Assembly (NCBI GenBank): GCA_963712485.1
Contig: CAVQID010000013.1
Coordinates: forward strand, 62,001 to 126,000
DNA: 64,000 nucleotides
Direction of reading: 5' to 3'
Source of the DNA: JALORV01 sp963712485
Lineage (GTDB): Bacteria > Pseudomonadota > Gammaproteobacteria > Burkholderiales > Burkholderiaceae_F
The first letter of the stretch is position 1. The number at the start of each line of letters is the position of its first letter. Of the stretch, positions 1 to 9,179 are shown in pieces. Below the pieces are notes generated by a model that was given only the letters and a program-made list of their open reading frames with translations, was not told the DNA's origin and made no database searches. A program made the translations under genes and the position numbers.

Positions 1-915
1 GACCGGCGCTTCGGCGACCTCGTGAGCCTGCTAGGCGAAGGCGACCTGCTGGTGTTCAACGACACGCGCGTCATCAAGGCGCGGCTCTTCGGACACAAGC
101 CGAGTGGCGGTCGCGTCGAGGTCCTGATCGAGCGCATCCTCGCGCCGCGCCGGGCGCTGGCACTCGTCCGCACGAGTCATAGCCCGCGAATCGGCCAGGA
201 CTTCGTGTTCGGCGACGAGACGGCTCCTGTCCGAGCCACGGTACTCGCTCGCGACGATGACTTCCTTGCGCTCGAGTTCGACGATGCCATCTTGCCGCTG
301 CTCGAGCGTTGCGGCCACGTTCCGCTGCCGCCGTACATCACCCACGGCGATGCGGCCGAAGACGAGCAGCGCTACCAGACCGTGTACGCGCGCCATCCCG
401 GCGCCGTCGCGGCGCCGACTGCCGGCCTGCACTTCACCGAGGCCTTGCTGCAGCAACTGGACGATTGCGGCGTGCATCGGACCAGCGTGACACTGCATGT
501 CGGCGCGGGCACATTCCAGCCGGTGCGCTCCGAGCGCGTCCGCGACCACGTGATGCATCGCGAGTGGTACTCGGTGCCGCCCGCGACGGCGCAGGCAGTC
601 AACCTGGCGCGCGCCGAGGGTCGCCGCGTCGTGGCGGTCGGCACGACCAGCCTGCGCGCACTGGAATCCGCCGCGCTCGATGGCCGTGTCCGCGCCGGCG
701 CCGGCGAGACCCGGCTCTTCATCATGCCCGGCTATCGTTTCCAGGTTGTCGACCTGCTGATCACCAACTTTCACCTGCCGAAGTCAACGCTGCTGATGCT
801 GGTAGCGGCGTTCGCCGGCCTCGATCGCATCCGCCACGCGTACGCGCATGCGATTGCCGGGCGCTACCGCTTCTTCTCGTATGGTGATGCGATGCTGCTG
901 GAGCGCGCCGCATGA
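1..915 (+). CDS. queA: QueA, S-adenosylmethionine:tRNA ribosyltransferase-isomerase (5' partial)
   Basis: Transfers and isomerises the ribosyl part of SAM onto 7-aminomethyl-7-deazaguanine in tRNA, giving epoxyqueuosine (cytoplasmic queuosine pathway). The reading frame is open from base 1, so the start lies before the window; 304 residues are visible of a family length near 345, leaving roughly 40 N-terminal residues missing. Family segments seen are FNDTRVI near the beginning, PPYI, the AAPTAGLHF segment and LITNFHLPKSTLLML near the C-terminus. The stop overlaps the tgt start as ATGA, so the two genes of one pathway are translationally coupled. Identification is secure. Confidence 0.96.
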   Translation, partial: DRRFGDLVSLLGEGDLLVFNDTRVIKARLFGHKPSGGRVEVLIERILAPRRALALVRTSHSPRIGQDFVFGDETAPVRATVLARDDDFLALEFDDAILPLLERCGHVPLPPYITHGDAAEDEQRYQTVYARHPGAVAAPTAGLHFTEALLQQLDDCGVHRTSVTLHVGAGTFQPVRSERVRDHVMHREWYSVPPATAQAVNLARAEGRRVVAVGTTSLRALESAALDGRVRAGAGETRLFIMPGYRFQVVDLLITNFHLPKSTLLMLVAAFAGLDRIRHAYAHAIAGRYRFFSYGDAMLLERAA

Positions 916-2054
916 GCGCACCCTTCGACTTGCTCGCCACCAATGGCGGGGCGCGGCGCGGCCGTCTGCGGCTCGCGCATGGCATCGTCGAAACGCCGGT
1001 GTTCATGCCGGTAGGCACCTACGGGACCGTGAAGGCGATGGCGCCGACGGAACTCGTCGAGGCCGGCGCGCAGATCGTGCTCGGTAACACGTTCCATCTG
1101 TGGCTTCGACCCGGCCTCGAGGTCATCGAAGCGCACGGCGGTCTGCACCGCTTCATGGGTTGGGACCGACCCATCCTGACCGATTCCGGCGGCTTCCAGG
1201 TCTTTTCGCTCGGGCCGCTGCGCAAGATCGCCGAAGACGGCGTGCGCTTTGCCTCACCGGTCAACGGTGACCGCCTGTTTTTGACGCCCGAGGAGTCGAT
1301 GCGGATCCAGAGCGTGCTGGACTCCGACATTGCGATGGTCTTCGACGAATGCACGCCGTACGAAATCGACGGGCGCGCCGCGACCCACGACGAGGCCGCG
1401 GCGTCGATGCGCCTCTCGCTGCGCTGGGCGCAACGCAGCCGCGACGAGTCCAGGCGCCTCGGCGAAGCTCGCGGGCCACGCAACGCGCTCTTCGGCATCG
1501 TCCAGGGCGGCATGTATGAGCCGCTGCGTGATGAATCGCTCGGCGGTCTGACCGAGATGGGTTTCGACGGCTATGCGATCGGCGGACTATCGGTAGGCGA
1601 ACCCAAGGAAGACATGCTGCGGATCCTGGCTCACACCGCGCCGCAACTGCCGCGCGACCGACCTCGGTACCTGATGGGCGTTGGCACGCCGGAGGATCTG
1701 CTCGAGGGCATCGCGGCCGGCATCGACATGTTCGACTGCGTGATGCCGACCCGTAATGCGCGCAACGGCTGGCTCTTCACGCGCTTTGGCGACCTCAAGC
1801 TGCGCAACAGCCGCTACCGCAACGACCTCGAGCCCGTGGAGCCGGGCTGCAGCTGCCTGACCTGCCAACAATTCAGTCGGGCCTACCTGCACCACCTGCA
1901 ACGGGTCAACGAAATCCTCGGCGCGCGCCTGAATACCGTGCACAACCTGCACTTCTACCTGCGCTTGATGCGTGAGGCGCGGGCCGCGATCGAGGCCGGC
2001 CGCTACGAGTCCTTCCGCAGGGATTTCACCCACGATCGCCAGCGCGGCATCTGA
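912..2054 (+). CDS. tgt: Queuine/preQ1 tRNA-guanine transglycosylase
   Basis: Exchanges guanine-34 of GUN-anticodon tRNAs for preQ1, the step before QueA acts. The 380-residue length is normal. Visible are the DSGGFQVFSL segment (Asp about residue 91), the DCVMPTRNARNG segment carrying the expected nucleophilic Asp, and a C-terminal zinc site of C-x-C-x2-C followed by HH. The ATG overlaps the queA stop by 4 bases. It is followed by yajC, the usual proteobacterial order. Confidence 0.98.
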   Translation: MSAPFDLLATNGGARRGRLRLAHGIVETPVFMPVGTYGTVKAMAPTELVEAGAQIVLGNTFHLWLRPGLEVIEAHGGLHRFMGWDRPILTDSGGFQVFSLGPLRKIAEDGVRFASPVNGDRLFLTPEESMRIQSVLDSDIAMVFDECTPYEIDGRAATHDEAAASMRLSLRWAQRSRDESRRLGEARGPRNALFGIVQGGMYEPLRDESLGGLTEMGFDGYAIGGLSVGEPKEDMLRILAHTAPQLPRDRPRYLMGVGTPEDLLEGIAAGIDMFDCVMPTRNARNGWLFTRFGDLKLRNSRYRNDLEPVEPGCSCLTCQQFSRAYLHHLQRVNEILGARLNTVHNLHFYLRLMREARAAIEAGRYESFRRDFTHDRQRGI

Positions 2055-2067
2055 AGGCAGCCCGCCC

Positions 2068-2073
2068 TATAAT
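2068..2073 (+). promoter_or_regulatory. Candidate -10 box (TATAAT) upstream of yajC-secDF
   Basis: A perfect TATAAT lies just after the tgt stop and about 65 bases before the yajC start. No good -35 hexamer is visible at 16-18 bases upstream, so this may be an extended or weak promoter for yajC-secD-secF separate from read-through from queA-tgt. Inference from sequence only. Confidence 0.35.
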
Positions 2074-2138
2074 CCGCCGGTTGTGCGGGTCGCCGACAGC
2101 GGCCCTGCCCGAATCCACACCATCCAGCGGGGAAAAAG

Positions 2139-2486
2139 ATGTTTTTCATTGCAAACGCCTATGCCCAGTCCGCTCCCGCGGCCCAGCCGGGCGCCGAGTC
2201 ATCGCTGATGTCGATCGGCTTCATGGTGCTGATCTTCATCGTCTTCTACTTCCTCCTGATCCGCCCCCAGGTCAAGCGCCAGAAGGAACACAAGACCATG
2301 GTCGACGCGCTGAACAAGGGCGATGAGGTCATCACCGCCGGTGGCATCGTCGGCAAGATCACCGAGATCGCCGATCAGTACATCACAGTGCAGGTCGCCA
2401 CGGTCAGCGGCCAGCCGGTGCAGTTGTCGATGCAGCGATCGGCGGTGCAGACACTGCTGCCGAAGGGCACGGTCAAGTCACTCTAA
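2139..2486 (+). CDS. yajC: YajC, Sec translocase accessory subunit
   Basis: Single-span inner-membrane subunit that associates with SecDF and SecYEG (also YidC). The 115-residue product has one hydrophobic helix at about residues 26-47 ending in LLIRPQ, then the conserved basic segment and the GDEVITAGGIVGKI domain. The start is preceded by a purine-rich GGGGAAAAAG stretch. It lies directly upstream of secD, its usual place. Confidence 0.97.
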   Translation: MFFIANAYAQSAPAAQPGAESSLMSIGFMVLIFIVFYFLLIRPQVKRQKEHKTMVDALNKGDEVITAGGIVGKITEIADQYITVQVATVSGQPVQLSMQRSAVQTLLPKGTVKSL

Positions 2487-2656
2487 GTCCCTATAGCCCA
2501 CAAGGCGCCTCGATCGTTGTTTGCAGTGCCTGCCCGGCCCGCTCCTGCCGTTGTCATCGGCCCGGGCGCCCGGCCGCCCGAAGCCCGGGCCGCTAACACT
2601 TCTCGGCCGAGTGCACGTGCGCCGCGCAGCGGCGCGTACACGAGGTCGAATCGACC

Positions 2657-4531
2657 ATGAATCGCTACCCTCTCTGGAAATACATCGTCATTGCCGTCGC
2701 GCTGCTGCTCGGGGCGATGTACACCTTGCCGAACTTCTTCGGCGAGTCTCCTGCGGTGCAGGTGTCGTCAGGCAAGCCGACCATCAAGGTCGATGCGGCG
2801 CTGTTGTCGCGGGTTGAAGGCGTGCTGAAGGACGCCAGGCTCGAGACCACCGGCATGTTCTTCGATACGGGCAGCCTCAGCTCGACGATACGCGCCCGAT
2901 TCCGCGACACCGATGTGCAGCTGCAGGCCAAGGATGCGCTGCAGCGCGCACTCAACCCCAATCCCGACGACCCGGCCTACATCGTCGCACTCAACCTGAT
3001 CTCGAATACGCCCGCCTGGCTGAAGGCGCTGCACGCGCTGCCGATGTACCTGGGGCTGGACTTGCGTGGCGGAGTGCACTTCCTGCTGCAGGTCGACATG
3101 CGCGCCGCCGTCGACAAGCGTCTCGAGACGTTCACTTCCGACATCCGCACGCTGCTGCGCGAGAAGAACCTCCGTCACTCCGGCATCAACAAGTCGGCCA
3201 CCGAGATCGAAATCAGGTTTCGTGATGTCGAGACCCGCGCCCGCGCGGAGGACGTGATCCGCGGCCAGATTCGCGAGCTGACTTTGCGCGAGGAAGGCAC
3301 GGGACCGGATTTTCTGCTGTTCGCGACGCTGTCGCCGGCGGCACAGAAGGAGATCCAGGACAACGCGCTGAAGCAGAACATCACCACGCTGCACAACCGC
3401 GTCAACGAACTGGGAGTGGCCGAACCGGTGATCCAGCAACAGGGGGCCGACCGCATCGTCGTGCAGTTGCCCGGCGTGCAGGACGTCGCGCGCGCCAAGT
3501 CGCTGCTCGGCCGCACCGCCACGCTCGAGATCCGCATGGTCGACCAGGAGGCCATGGCGGCCGGCGGTGCCGGGGCGCTGACGGTGCCGGAACGCAAGGC
3601 CGACGGCACCGTGACACCGGTCGTGCTGAAGCGCGACGTCGTCGTCACCGGCAACCAGCTCAACAACGCCTCGGCGACGATCGACTCGCAAACCCAGCGT
3701 CCGGCGGTCTCGGTGAGGCTCGACGAGGCCGGCGGCCGCGCGATGCGCGCCATCACGCGCGACAACATCGGCAAGCTGATGGCGATCGTGCTCTACGAGA
3801 AGGGCAAGGGCGAAGCCATCTCGGTCGCACGCATCCAGGGCGAGTTCGGCAACCAGTTCCAGATCACCGGCAACTTCTCGGTGCAGGAAACGACCGACCT
3901 GGCGCTGCTGATCCGCTCGGGTTCGCTCGCCGCGCCGATGGAGATCATCGAGGAACGCACGATCGGTCCCAGTTTGGGCCGCGAGAACATCGAGCGCGGT
4001 TTTCGCTCCACGCTCTACGGCTTCGCCGCGATCGCCGTCTTCATGATTCTCTACTACCGGGTGTTCGGCCTAATCTCGGTGATGTCGTTGAGCGTCAACG
4101 TCATGCTGCTGGTGGCGCTGCTGTCGCTGCTGCAGGCGACGCTGACGCTGCCCGGCATCGCGGCGATCGCGCTGACGCTCGGCATGGCCATCGATGCGAA
4201 CGTGCTGATCAATGAACGGGTGCGGGAGGAACTGCGCAACGGCCGCACCGCACAGCTGGCGATCACCGAAGGCTATGAAAAGGCGTTCGCGACGATTCTC
4301 GACTCGAACGTGACGACGCTGATCGCCGGTGTCGCGCTGCTGATCTTTGGCTCCGGACCGGTGCGCGGGTTTGCGGTGGTGCACGTGCTCGGCATCCTGA
4401 CGTCGATCTTTTCGGCGGTGTTCGTCTCGCGCGCGCTCGTCAACCTCTTCTACGGCTACCGCAGGAAGCTGCAGACGCTCTCGATCGGTCAGATCTGGCG
4501 GCCCGGCACCACGACAGCCCCGGCCAAGTAA
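2657..4531 (+). CDS. secD: Protein translocase subunit SecD
   Basis: RND-family membrane protein that with SecF uses the proton motive force to pull secreted proteins into the periplasm. At 624 residues it matches long proteobacterial SecD. Seen are one N-terminal membrane helix, the large periplasmic region with the DLRGGVHFLLQVD segment, and a C-terminal five-helix block with the GMAIDANVLINERVREE motif. The 170-base gap after yajC shows no gene. secF follows after an unusual 103-base spacer (see the leader ORF and hairpin entries). Confidence 0.97.
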   Translation: MNRYPLWKYIVIAVALLLGAMYTLPNFFGESPAVQVSSGKPTIKVDAALLSRVEGVLKDARLETTGMFFDTGSLSSTIRARFRDTDVQLQAKDALQRALNPNPDDPAYIVALNLISNTPAWLKALHALPMYLGLDLRGGVHFLLQVDMRAAVDKRLETFTSDIRTLLREKNLRHSGINKSATEIEIRFRDVETRARAEDVIRGQIRELTLREEGTGPDFLLFATLSPAAQKEIQDNALKQNITTLHNRVNELGVAEPVIQQQGADRIVVQLPGVQDVARAKSLLGRTATLEIRMVDQEAMAAGGAGALTVPERKADGTVTPVVLKRDVVVTGNQLNNASATIDSQTQRPAVSVRLDEAGGRAMRAITRDNIGKLMAIVLYEKGKGEAISVARIQGEFGNQFQITGNFSVQETTDLALLIRSGSLAAPMEIIEERTIGPSLGRENIERGFRSTLYGFAAIAVFMILYYRVFGLISVMSLSVNVMLLVALLSLLQATLTLPGIAAIALTLGMAIDANVLINERVREELRNGRTAQLAITEGYEKAFATILDSNVTTLIAGVALLIFGSGPVRGFAVVHVLGILTSIFSAVFVSRALVNLFYGYRRKLQTLSIGQIWRPGTTTAPAK

Positions 4532-4548
4532 GGAATCGGAGAACCACG

Positions 4549-4623
4549 ATGGAGTTTTTTGGTGAAGTCATCACGGCCGCGCGGCCGCCGAGCCTTCCCC
4601 GAAGAACTCCACCAACGGAGTAA
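4549..4623 (+). CDS. Putative 24-residue leader peptide between secD and secF
   Basis: A short ORF starts 17 bases after the secD stop with an AAGGAATCGGAGAACC purine stretch upstream. It encodes MEFFGEVITAARPPSLPRRT plus four residues and stops at TAA, whose bases run into the AAGGAA sequence serving secF. Its first four residues equal those of SecF (MEFF), so it could be a decayed partial duplication of the secF start or a real leader peptide. The coding sequence lies inside a long hairpin. No homologue is recognised. Expression is unproven. Confidence 0.4.
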   Translation: MEFFGEVITAARPPSLPRRTPPTE

Positions 4624-4648
4624 GGAACCTTAAAATGGAGTTCTTTCG
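4550..4648 (+). promoter_or_regulatory. Mutually exclusive hairpins controlling secF start (candidate attenuator)
   Basis: Bases 4550-4567 pair with 4594-4611 over 18 positions (one mismatch, two G-T type pairs), closing over a GC-rich GGCCGCGCGGCC loop. The 3' arm, 4601-4611, can instead pair with 4636-4646, which holds the secF start codon and codons 2-4 (10-11 pairs), placing the AAGGAA ribosome site in the loop. The two folds cannot coexist. A ribosome on the leader ORF would open the first hairpin and so favour the second. Pairing is read from the sequence; function is inference. Confidence 0.45.
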
Positions 4649-5570
4649 CATCAAGCGCACGATTCCTTTCATGCGCTATTCGTTGGTCCTGAACGCGATT
4701 TCTTTCATCTCGTTCGGCATCGCGGTGTTCTTCCTTCTCACGCGCGGCCTCAGCCTGTCGGTCGAGTTCACCGGTGGCACCGTGATGGAAGTCAGTTATC
4801 CACAGGCGGCCAACCTTGAACAGATCCGCGGCGCGATCGAAGAGAAGGGCTGGGGCGAATTCCAGGTGCAGAACTTCGGCACGTCGCGCGATGTGCTGAT
4901 CCGACTGCCGATCGAGAAGGGGTACACCTCGGGGCAGCAGGCCGAGCGCGTGATGCAGACGTTGAAGTCGCAGGACGCGGCCGTGGACCTGAAGCGCGTC
5001 GAATTCGTCGGTCCCGCCGTCGGCGAGGAACTCGCGCACGACGGCGCGCTGGCACTGCTGCTGGTCGTCGTCGGCATCATGATCTATCTCGCCTTCCGCT
5101 TCGAGTGGAAGTTCTCGGTCGCCGCGATCGTCGCCAATTTGCACGACGTGGTGCTGGTGATCGGCATGTTCGCCATATTCCGCTGGGAGTTCTCGCTGCC
5201 GGTGCTGGCCGCTGTGCTGGCCGTCCTCGGCTACTCCGTCAACGAATCCGTCATCATCTTTGACCGCGTGCGCGAGCACTTCAAGAAGTATCGCAAGATG
5301 ACCACGGTCGAGGTCATCGACAGCGCCATCACGGCGACGATCTCGCGCACGATCATCACGCACGGCTCGACGCTGTGCATGACGCTGGCGATGTATTTTT
5401 TCGGCGGCCCGGCACTGCACTACTTCGCGCTGGCGCTCACGATCGGCATCATCTTCGGCATCTACTCGTCGGTGTTCGTCGCCGCCGCCATCGCGATGTA
5501 TCTCGGCGTCAAGCGCGAGGACCTCGTGAAGCCGGTCAAGAAGGAAGGGGAACAAGAACTGGTGCCGTGA
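4635..5570 (+). CDS. secF: Protein translocase subunit SecF
   Basis: Partner of SecD in the proton-driven Sec accessory complex of the inner membrane. The 311 residues begin MEFFRIKRTIPFM, then one helix, the SVEFTGGTVMEV segment, a short periplasmic domain and a five-helix block with the GYSVNESVIIFDRVRE motif. AAGGAA lies 8 bases before the ATG. The end carries a GGTGCC/GGCACC inverted repeat (5561-5579) without a T-run. Confidence 0.97.
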   Translation: MEFFRIKRTIPFMRYSLVLNAISFISFGIAVFFLLTRGLSLSVEFTGGTVMEVSYPQAANLEQIRGAIEEKGWGEFQVQNFGTSRDVLIRLPIEKGYTSGQQAERVMQTLKSQDAAVDLKRVEFVGPAVGEELAHDGALALLLVVVGIMIYLAFRFEWKFSVAAIVANLHDVVLVIGMFAIFRWEFSLPVLAAVLAVLGYSVNESVIIFDRVREHFKKYRKMTTVEVIDSAITATISRTIITHGSTLCMTLAMYFFGGPALHYFALALTIGIIFGIYSSVFVAAAIAMYLGVKREDLVKPVKKEGEQELVP

Positions 5571-5601
5571 GCCGGCACCAGCGCCTGGCGGCGGGCGCAG
5601 C

Positions 5602-6267
5602 ATGAGCCGCGCTGATCCGCCTGCGATGGCGCGGACCCGCATCTGGGACCTGCCGACCCGCCTGTTTCACTGGATGCTGGCGGCACTGGTCGCCATTTCC
5701 ATCATCACCGCCAAGGTCGGCGGGTTGTGGATGGACTGGCACATGCGTTCGGGTTACGCGATCCTCGCGCTGGTCGTCTTCCGCGTGCTCTGGGGATTCG
5801 CGGGCAGTCGCTACGCCCGGTTTGCGACTTTCGTGCGATCTCCGCGCGTCGTTCTGGATCACCTGCGCGGCCGCGACGGCCACGTCGCCGGACACAGCCC
5901 GGCCGGTGCGTTGTCCGTCGTTTCGCTCCTCGGTGTGCTGCTGCTGCAGGCGAGCACCGGGCTATTCACCAACGACGGCAGCTTCACCGAGGGACCGCTC
6001 GCCCGGCTGGTGAGCCGAGCGGCGAGCGACTGGCTGTCGACGGTCCATCGCTTTGGCGAGTGGGCGCTGTACGCGCTGGTCGGCCTGCACATTGCCGCGA
6101 TCGCCTACTACGCCCTGCTCAGGAAGTCCGCCCTCGTCGGCCCGATGATCACGGGCGACCAACGCACCATTGCACCACCCGCCGAGGACGACGGTTGGAT
6201 GCGCGCTCGTGCACTGCTGCTGGCGGCGCTGGCCGCAAGCCTCGTCACCTACGTCGTGAGCCTTTAG
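5602..6267 (+). CDS. Cytochrome b561-family membrane protein
   Basis: Predicted four-helix di-haem b-type cytochrome of the inner membrane (Ni/Fe-hydrogenase b-type subunit-like family), passing electrons between quinones and c-type cytochromes. In 221 residues the sequence shows the WDLPTRLFHW opening with its haem-ligand His, WHMRSGYAIL with a second His, and further His at VHRFGEWALY and GLHIAAI. A soluble c'-type cytochrome is encoded convergently just downstream, so the two may be redox partners. The start may also be the internal Met at residue 9. Confidence 0.85.
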   Translation: MSRADPPAMARTRIWDLPTRLFHWMLAALVAISIITAKVGGLWMDWHMRSGYAILALVVFRVLWGFAGSRYARFATFVRSPRVVLDHLRGRDGHVAGHSPAGALSVVSLLGVLLLQASTGLFTNDGSFTEGPLARLVSRAASDWLSTVHRFGEWALYALVGLHIAAIAYYALLRKSALVGPMITGDQRTIAPPAEDDGWMRARALLLAALAASLVTYVVSL

Positions 6268-6321
6268 GGGCGTGACGGAAAATCAGCGCCGAAAGCTACG
6301 GCCGCATCACGCAAAAGGAAG

Positions 6322-6777
6322 CTACTTGTTGCGATAGTTGTCGTGGCAGTTGTCGCAGGTCTTGGCGGTAGTCTGAAACTGCGTGCGGATCACGGCGACG
6401 TCGCCGGCCTTGGCAACCTCGTTCAGCTTGGCCACTTGCGCGACCATTTCGCGGCCCAGTTCGCTGACCTTTGGATCGGTGAACACTTCGGGCTTCGCGC
6501 GGGTCGGAGGGTTGCCGCCCTTCTCCGAGCCCGGTACGTAGCCTTCACCGGGCAGTTTCGACACGAACTCGGCGATGCCGGCGCTGCGCTGAATGACCGT
6601 CACGTCCGGATTGGGCGACTTCAGTTGCTTGAAGATCGTGCCCATCTGATGCCCCAGGATGACGTACGCCGACTGACGGTAACGGATCGCATCTTCAGGC
6701 TTGGAAAACTGCGCGTGCGCAGGCAGCACGATCAGGCCGCAAACGGCGACCGACAACAGATAAACGGGTTTCCTCAT
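6322..6777 (-). CDS. Cytochrome c'/c-556 family protein
   Basis: Periplasmic four-helix-bundle c-type cytochrome of 151 residues. A clear signal peptide ends at AHA-Q, and the single haem site CDNCH lies almost at the C-terminus, the normal place for this family. The ATG at 6777 is chosen because AAGGGAACTC precedes it; an earlier start would add 15 residues before the signal peptide. It is convergent with the cytochrome b561 gene. The 235 bases between its start and purB hold only its upstream region. Confidence 0.88.
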   Translation of the reverse strand: MRKPVYLLSVAVCGLIVLPAHAQFSKPEDAIRYRQSAYVILGHQMGTIFKQLKSPNPDVTVIQRSAGIAEFVSKLPGEGYVPGSEKGGNPPTRAKPEVFTDPKVSELGREMVAQVAKLNEVAKAGDVAVIRTQFQTTAKTCDNCHDNYRNK

Positions 6778-7012
6778 GAGTTCCCTTGAAGGTCTGGACC
6801 GGACCCATGCCCGGATTGCCAATCAACGTTTGCAGCGGCGCGATTATTCCTGAAACCGGCTGCCGACCGAAACCGGGAAAACGCTCGCTACTCCGCGTGG
6901 TTGTTTGAGTTTTTCGGTGCGGCGAAAAGCCGTTCGCCAGCTACCTTTGGCTGCCGGGACCGCGCTGACCCGACTTTCGTTCGATCGGCCGACGCAACCG
7001 AGACTGCGGCGG

Positions 7013-8380
7013 TCAGGCGCGTCGCGCGAGTTCGGCGGCCTTGCCGAGGTAACTCGAGGGCGTCAGGGCCAGCAGTTCATCGCGCGCGGCCGCCGGAATG
7101 TCGAGCGTGCGCACGAATTCCTGCAGCACCTCGCGGGTGATGCCCTTGCCGCGGGTCAGCGCCTTGAGTTGCTCGTAGGGGTTCGGGACGCCGTAGCGCC
7201 GCATCACGGTCTGCACCGGCTCGGCCAGCACTTCCCAGGCATCCTCGAGGTCGGCATGTAGCCGCCCCTCGTTGACTTCGAGTTTGCGCAGCCCACGCAG
7301 ACATGACTCAACGCCCACCAGCGAATAGCCGAAGGCGATCCCCAGGTTGCGCAGGACGGTGGAATCGGTCAGGTCACGTTGCCAGCGCGACACCGGCAGC
7401 TTCTCGGCCAGGTGCCGCAGCACCGCATTGGCGAGACCAAGATTGCCTTCGGAGTTCTCGAAGTCGATCGGATTGACCTTGTGGGGCATTGTCGACGAGC
7501 CGACTTCGCCCGGCTTGAGCTTCTGTTTGAAGTAGCCGAGTGCGATGTAGCCCCAGAGGTCACGGTCGAGATCGAGCAGCACCGTATTGGCCCGCGCCAT
7601 CGCATCGAAAAGCTCGGCCATGTAGTCATGCGGCTCGATCTGGATCGTGTGCGGATTGAACGTGAGGCCGAGTCCCTCGACGACATTGCAGGCGAATTTC
7701 TCCCAGTCGATCGTCGGGTAGGCCGCAACGTGCGCGTTGTAGTTGCCCACCGCCCCGTTCATCTTCGCGAGCAACGGCACGCGCGCAGCGCCGTCGATTG
7801 CGGCCGCCAGCCGTACGGTGATGTTCGCGAACTCCTTGCCGACTGTCGTCGGGCTGGCCGGCTGGCCATGCGTGCGCGACAGCATCGGCAGGTCGGCATA
7901 CGCATGCGCGTACTCGCGCAGCTGCGCATGCACGCCACGCAGCCGGCCCTGCAGCACGAAGCGGCCGCGTTCAAGCATCAGCGCGTGCGCGACGTTGTTG
8001 ATGTCTTCCGAGGTGCAGGCAAAGTGGATGAATTCGGAGGCATGCGCCAGCGCCGGCACGTCCTGCGTGCGTCGCTTGATGAAATACTCGACCGCCTTGA
8101 CGTCGTGGTTCGTCTCGGCTTCGATCGCCTTGATCTCGATGCAGTCGTCGATAGAAAAGTCGCTGACCAGCTGGCGGAGCCGTGCTTCGGCCTCGCGCGG
8201 CAGTCGTGGCAGTTCGGCAAGACCCAGCATCGACAGGTTGACGAGCCACTCGACCTCGACGCGCAGTCGTTCGCGCATGAAGGCAAATTCCGAGAAGACT
8301 TCGCGCAGCTCGGCGGTCTGGCGGCCGTAACGGCCATCGAGGGGGGAAAGCGCAGTGAGGGAGAGCAGTTCGAGGGACAC
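7013..8380 (-). CDS. purB: Adenylosuccinate lyase
   Basis: Cleaves SAICAR and adenylosuccinate, releasing fumarate, in purine synthesis (cytoplasm). At 455 residues it has the normal length for the proteobacterial type. Visible are the LSPLDGRYG opening, SRTHGQPASPTT, and the superfamily signature SSTMPHKVNPIDFENSE. It stands alone with divergent or convergent neighbours. Confidence 0.98.
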   Translation of the reverse strand: MSLELLSLTALSPLDGRYGRQTAELREVFSEFAFMRERLRVEVEWLVNLSMLGLAELPRLPREAEARLRQLVSDFSIDDCIEIKAIEAETNHDVKAVEYFIKRRTQDVPALAHASEFIHFACTSEDINNVAHALMLERGRFVLQGRLRGVHAQLREYAHAYADLPMLSRTHGQPASPTTVGKEFANITVRLAAAIDGAARVPLLAKMNGAVGNYNAHVAAYPTIDWEKFACNVVEGLGLTFNPHTIQIEPHDYMAELFDAMARANTVLLDLDRDLWGYIALGYFKQKLKPGEVGSSTMPHKVNPIDFENSEGNLGLANAVLRHLAEKLPVSRWQRDLTDSTVLRNLGIAFGYSLVGVESCLRGLRKLEVNEGRLHADLEDAWEVLAEPVQTVMRRYGVPNPYEQLKALTRGKGITREVLQEFVRTLDIPAAARDELLALTPSSYLGKAAELARRA

Positions 8381-8545
8381 GGCGGGTCCGCAGGCAGGTG
8401 GGGGTGTCGCCCGTTGGATGCTGCTGACGAAGCAAAATCAGTGTAGCAAACGCGCATCACAGTCATCGCAACCGGCGGAACGAACGGCCGGCCCCTTCAT
8501 CACTGCCGATATACTGATCGGCCTCCTGACACCGAATCATTCCGC

Positions 8546-9169
8546 GTGACCAAGAACATCCGCCTGCTGGGATCGCTGACGAGCCCCTACGTGCGCAAGG
8601 TGCGCATCGTCATGGCCGAGAAGCGCATCGACTACCACCTGGAGCTCGAGGATGTCTGGGCTCCGGACACCCGCATCCAGGACGCCAACCCGCTGGGCAA
8701 GGTGCCTTGCCTGATCATGGAAGACGGCGGCGCGGTCTTCGATTCGCGCGTCATCGTCGAGTACCTTGACGGCATGACACCGCTGGCGAAACTGATTCCG
8801 CCGTCAGGTCGCGAGCGCGCGGAAGTCAGGACGTGGGAAGCACTCGGCGACGGCGTCGTCGACGCGGCGATTCTGACCCGCCTCGAGCAAACCCAGCGCC
8901 CGGCCGAACAGCAGAGCAGCAAGTGGATCGACCGGCAGATGGGCAAACTCACGGCAGGCATCGCGGCGATGAGCCGCGGCCTGGGTGAGAAGCCCTGGTG
9001 CAACGGCCAGGCCTACACACTCGCCGACATCGCGGTCGGCTGCGCGCTCGGTTACCTCGACTTCCGTTTCGGCTTCATCGACTGGCGCGCCAAGTATCCG
9101 AACCTCGCGCGTCACCACGAAAAACTGGCAAGCCGCCCGTCGTTCGCCGATACCCAGCCGCCGAAGTAG
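8546..9169 (+). CDS. Glutathione S-transferase family protein
   Basis: Two-domain GST of 207 residues with a GTG start: thioredoxin-like N-terminal half (LTSPYVRKVRI, then NPLGKVPCLIMEDG and the FDSRVIVEYL glutathione-binding segment) and an all-helical C-terminal half. It resembles the stringent-starvation/YfcF-like or YibF-like GSTs; substrate unknown. An inverted repeat GCCGAT-GATCGGC with an ATACT core (about 8502-8520) precedes it and may overlap its promoter. Convergent with the next gene, 10 bases apart. Confidence 0.88.
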   Translation: MTKNIRLLGSLTSPYVRKVRIVMAEKRIDYHLELEDVWAPDTRIQDANPLGKVPCLIMEDGGAVFDSRVIVEYLDGMTPLAKLIPPSGRERAEVRTWEALGDGVVDAAILTRLEQTQRPAEQQSSKWIDRQMGKLTAGIAAMSRGLGEKPWCNGQAYTLADIAVGCALGYLDFRFGFIDWRAKYPNLARHHEKLASRPSFADTQPPK

Positions 9170-9179
9170 GCCGACGGGT

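Noticed and set aside
4440..5642. 400-codon minus-strand open frame opposite secF
   Set aside because: It shadows secF, is compositionally odd (rich in His, Arg, Asp) and has no ribosome site.
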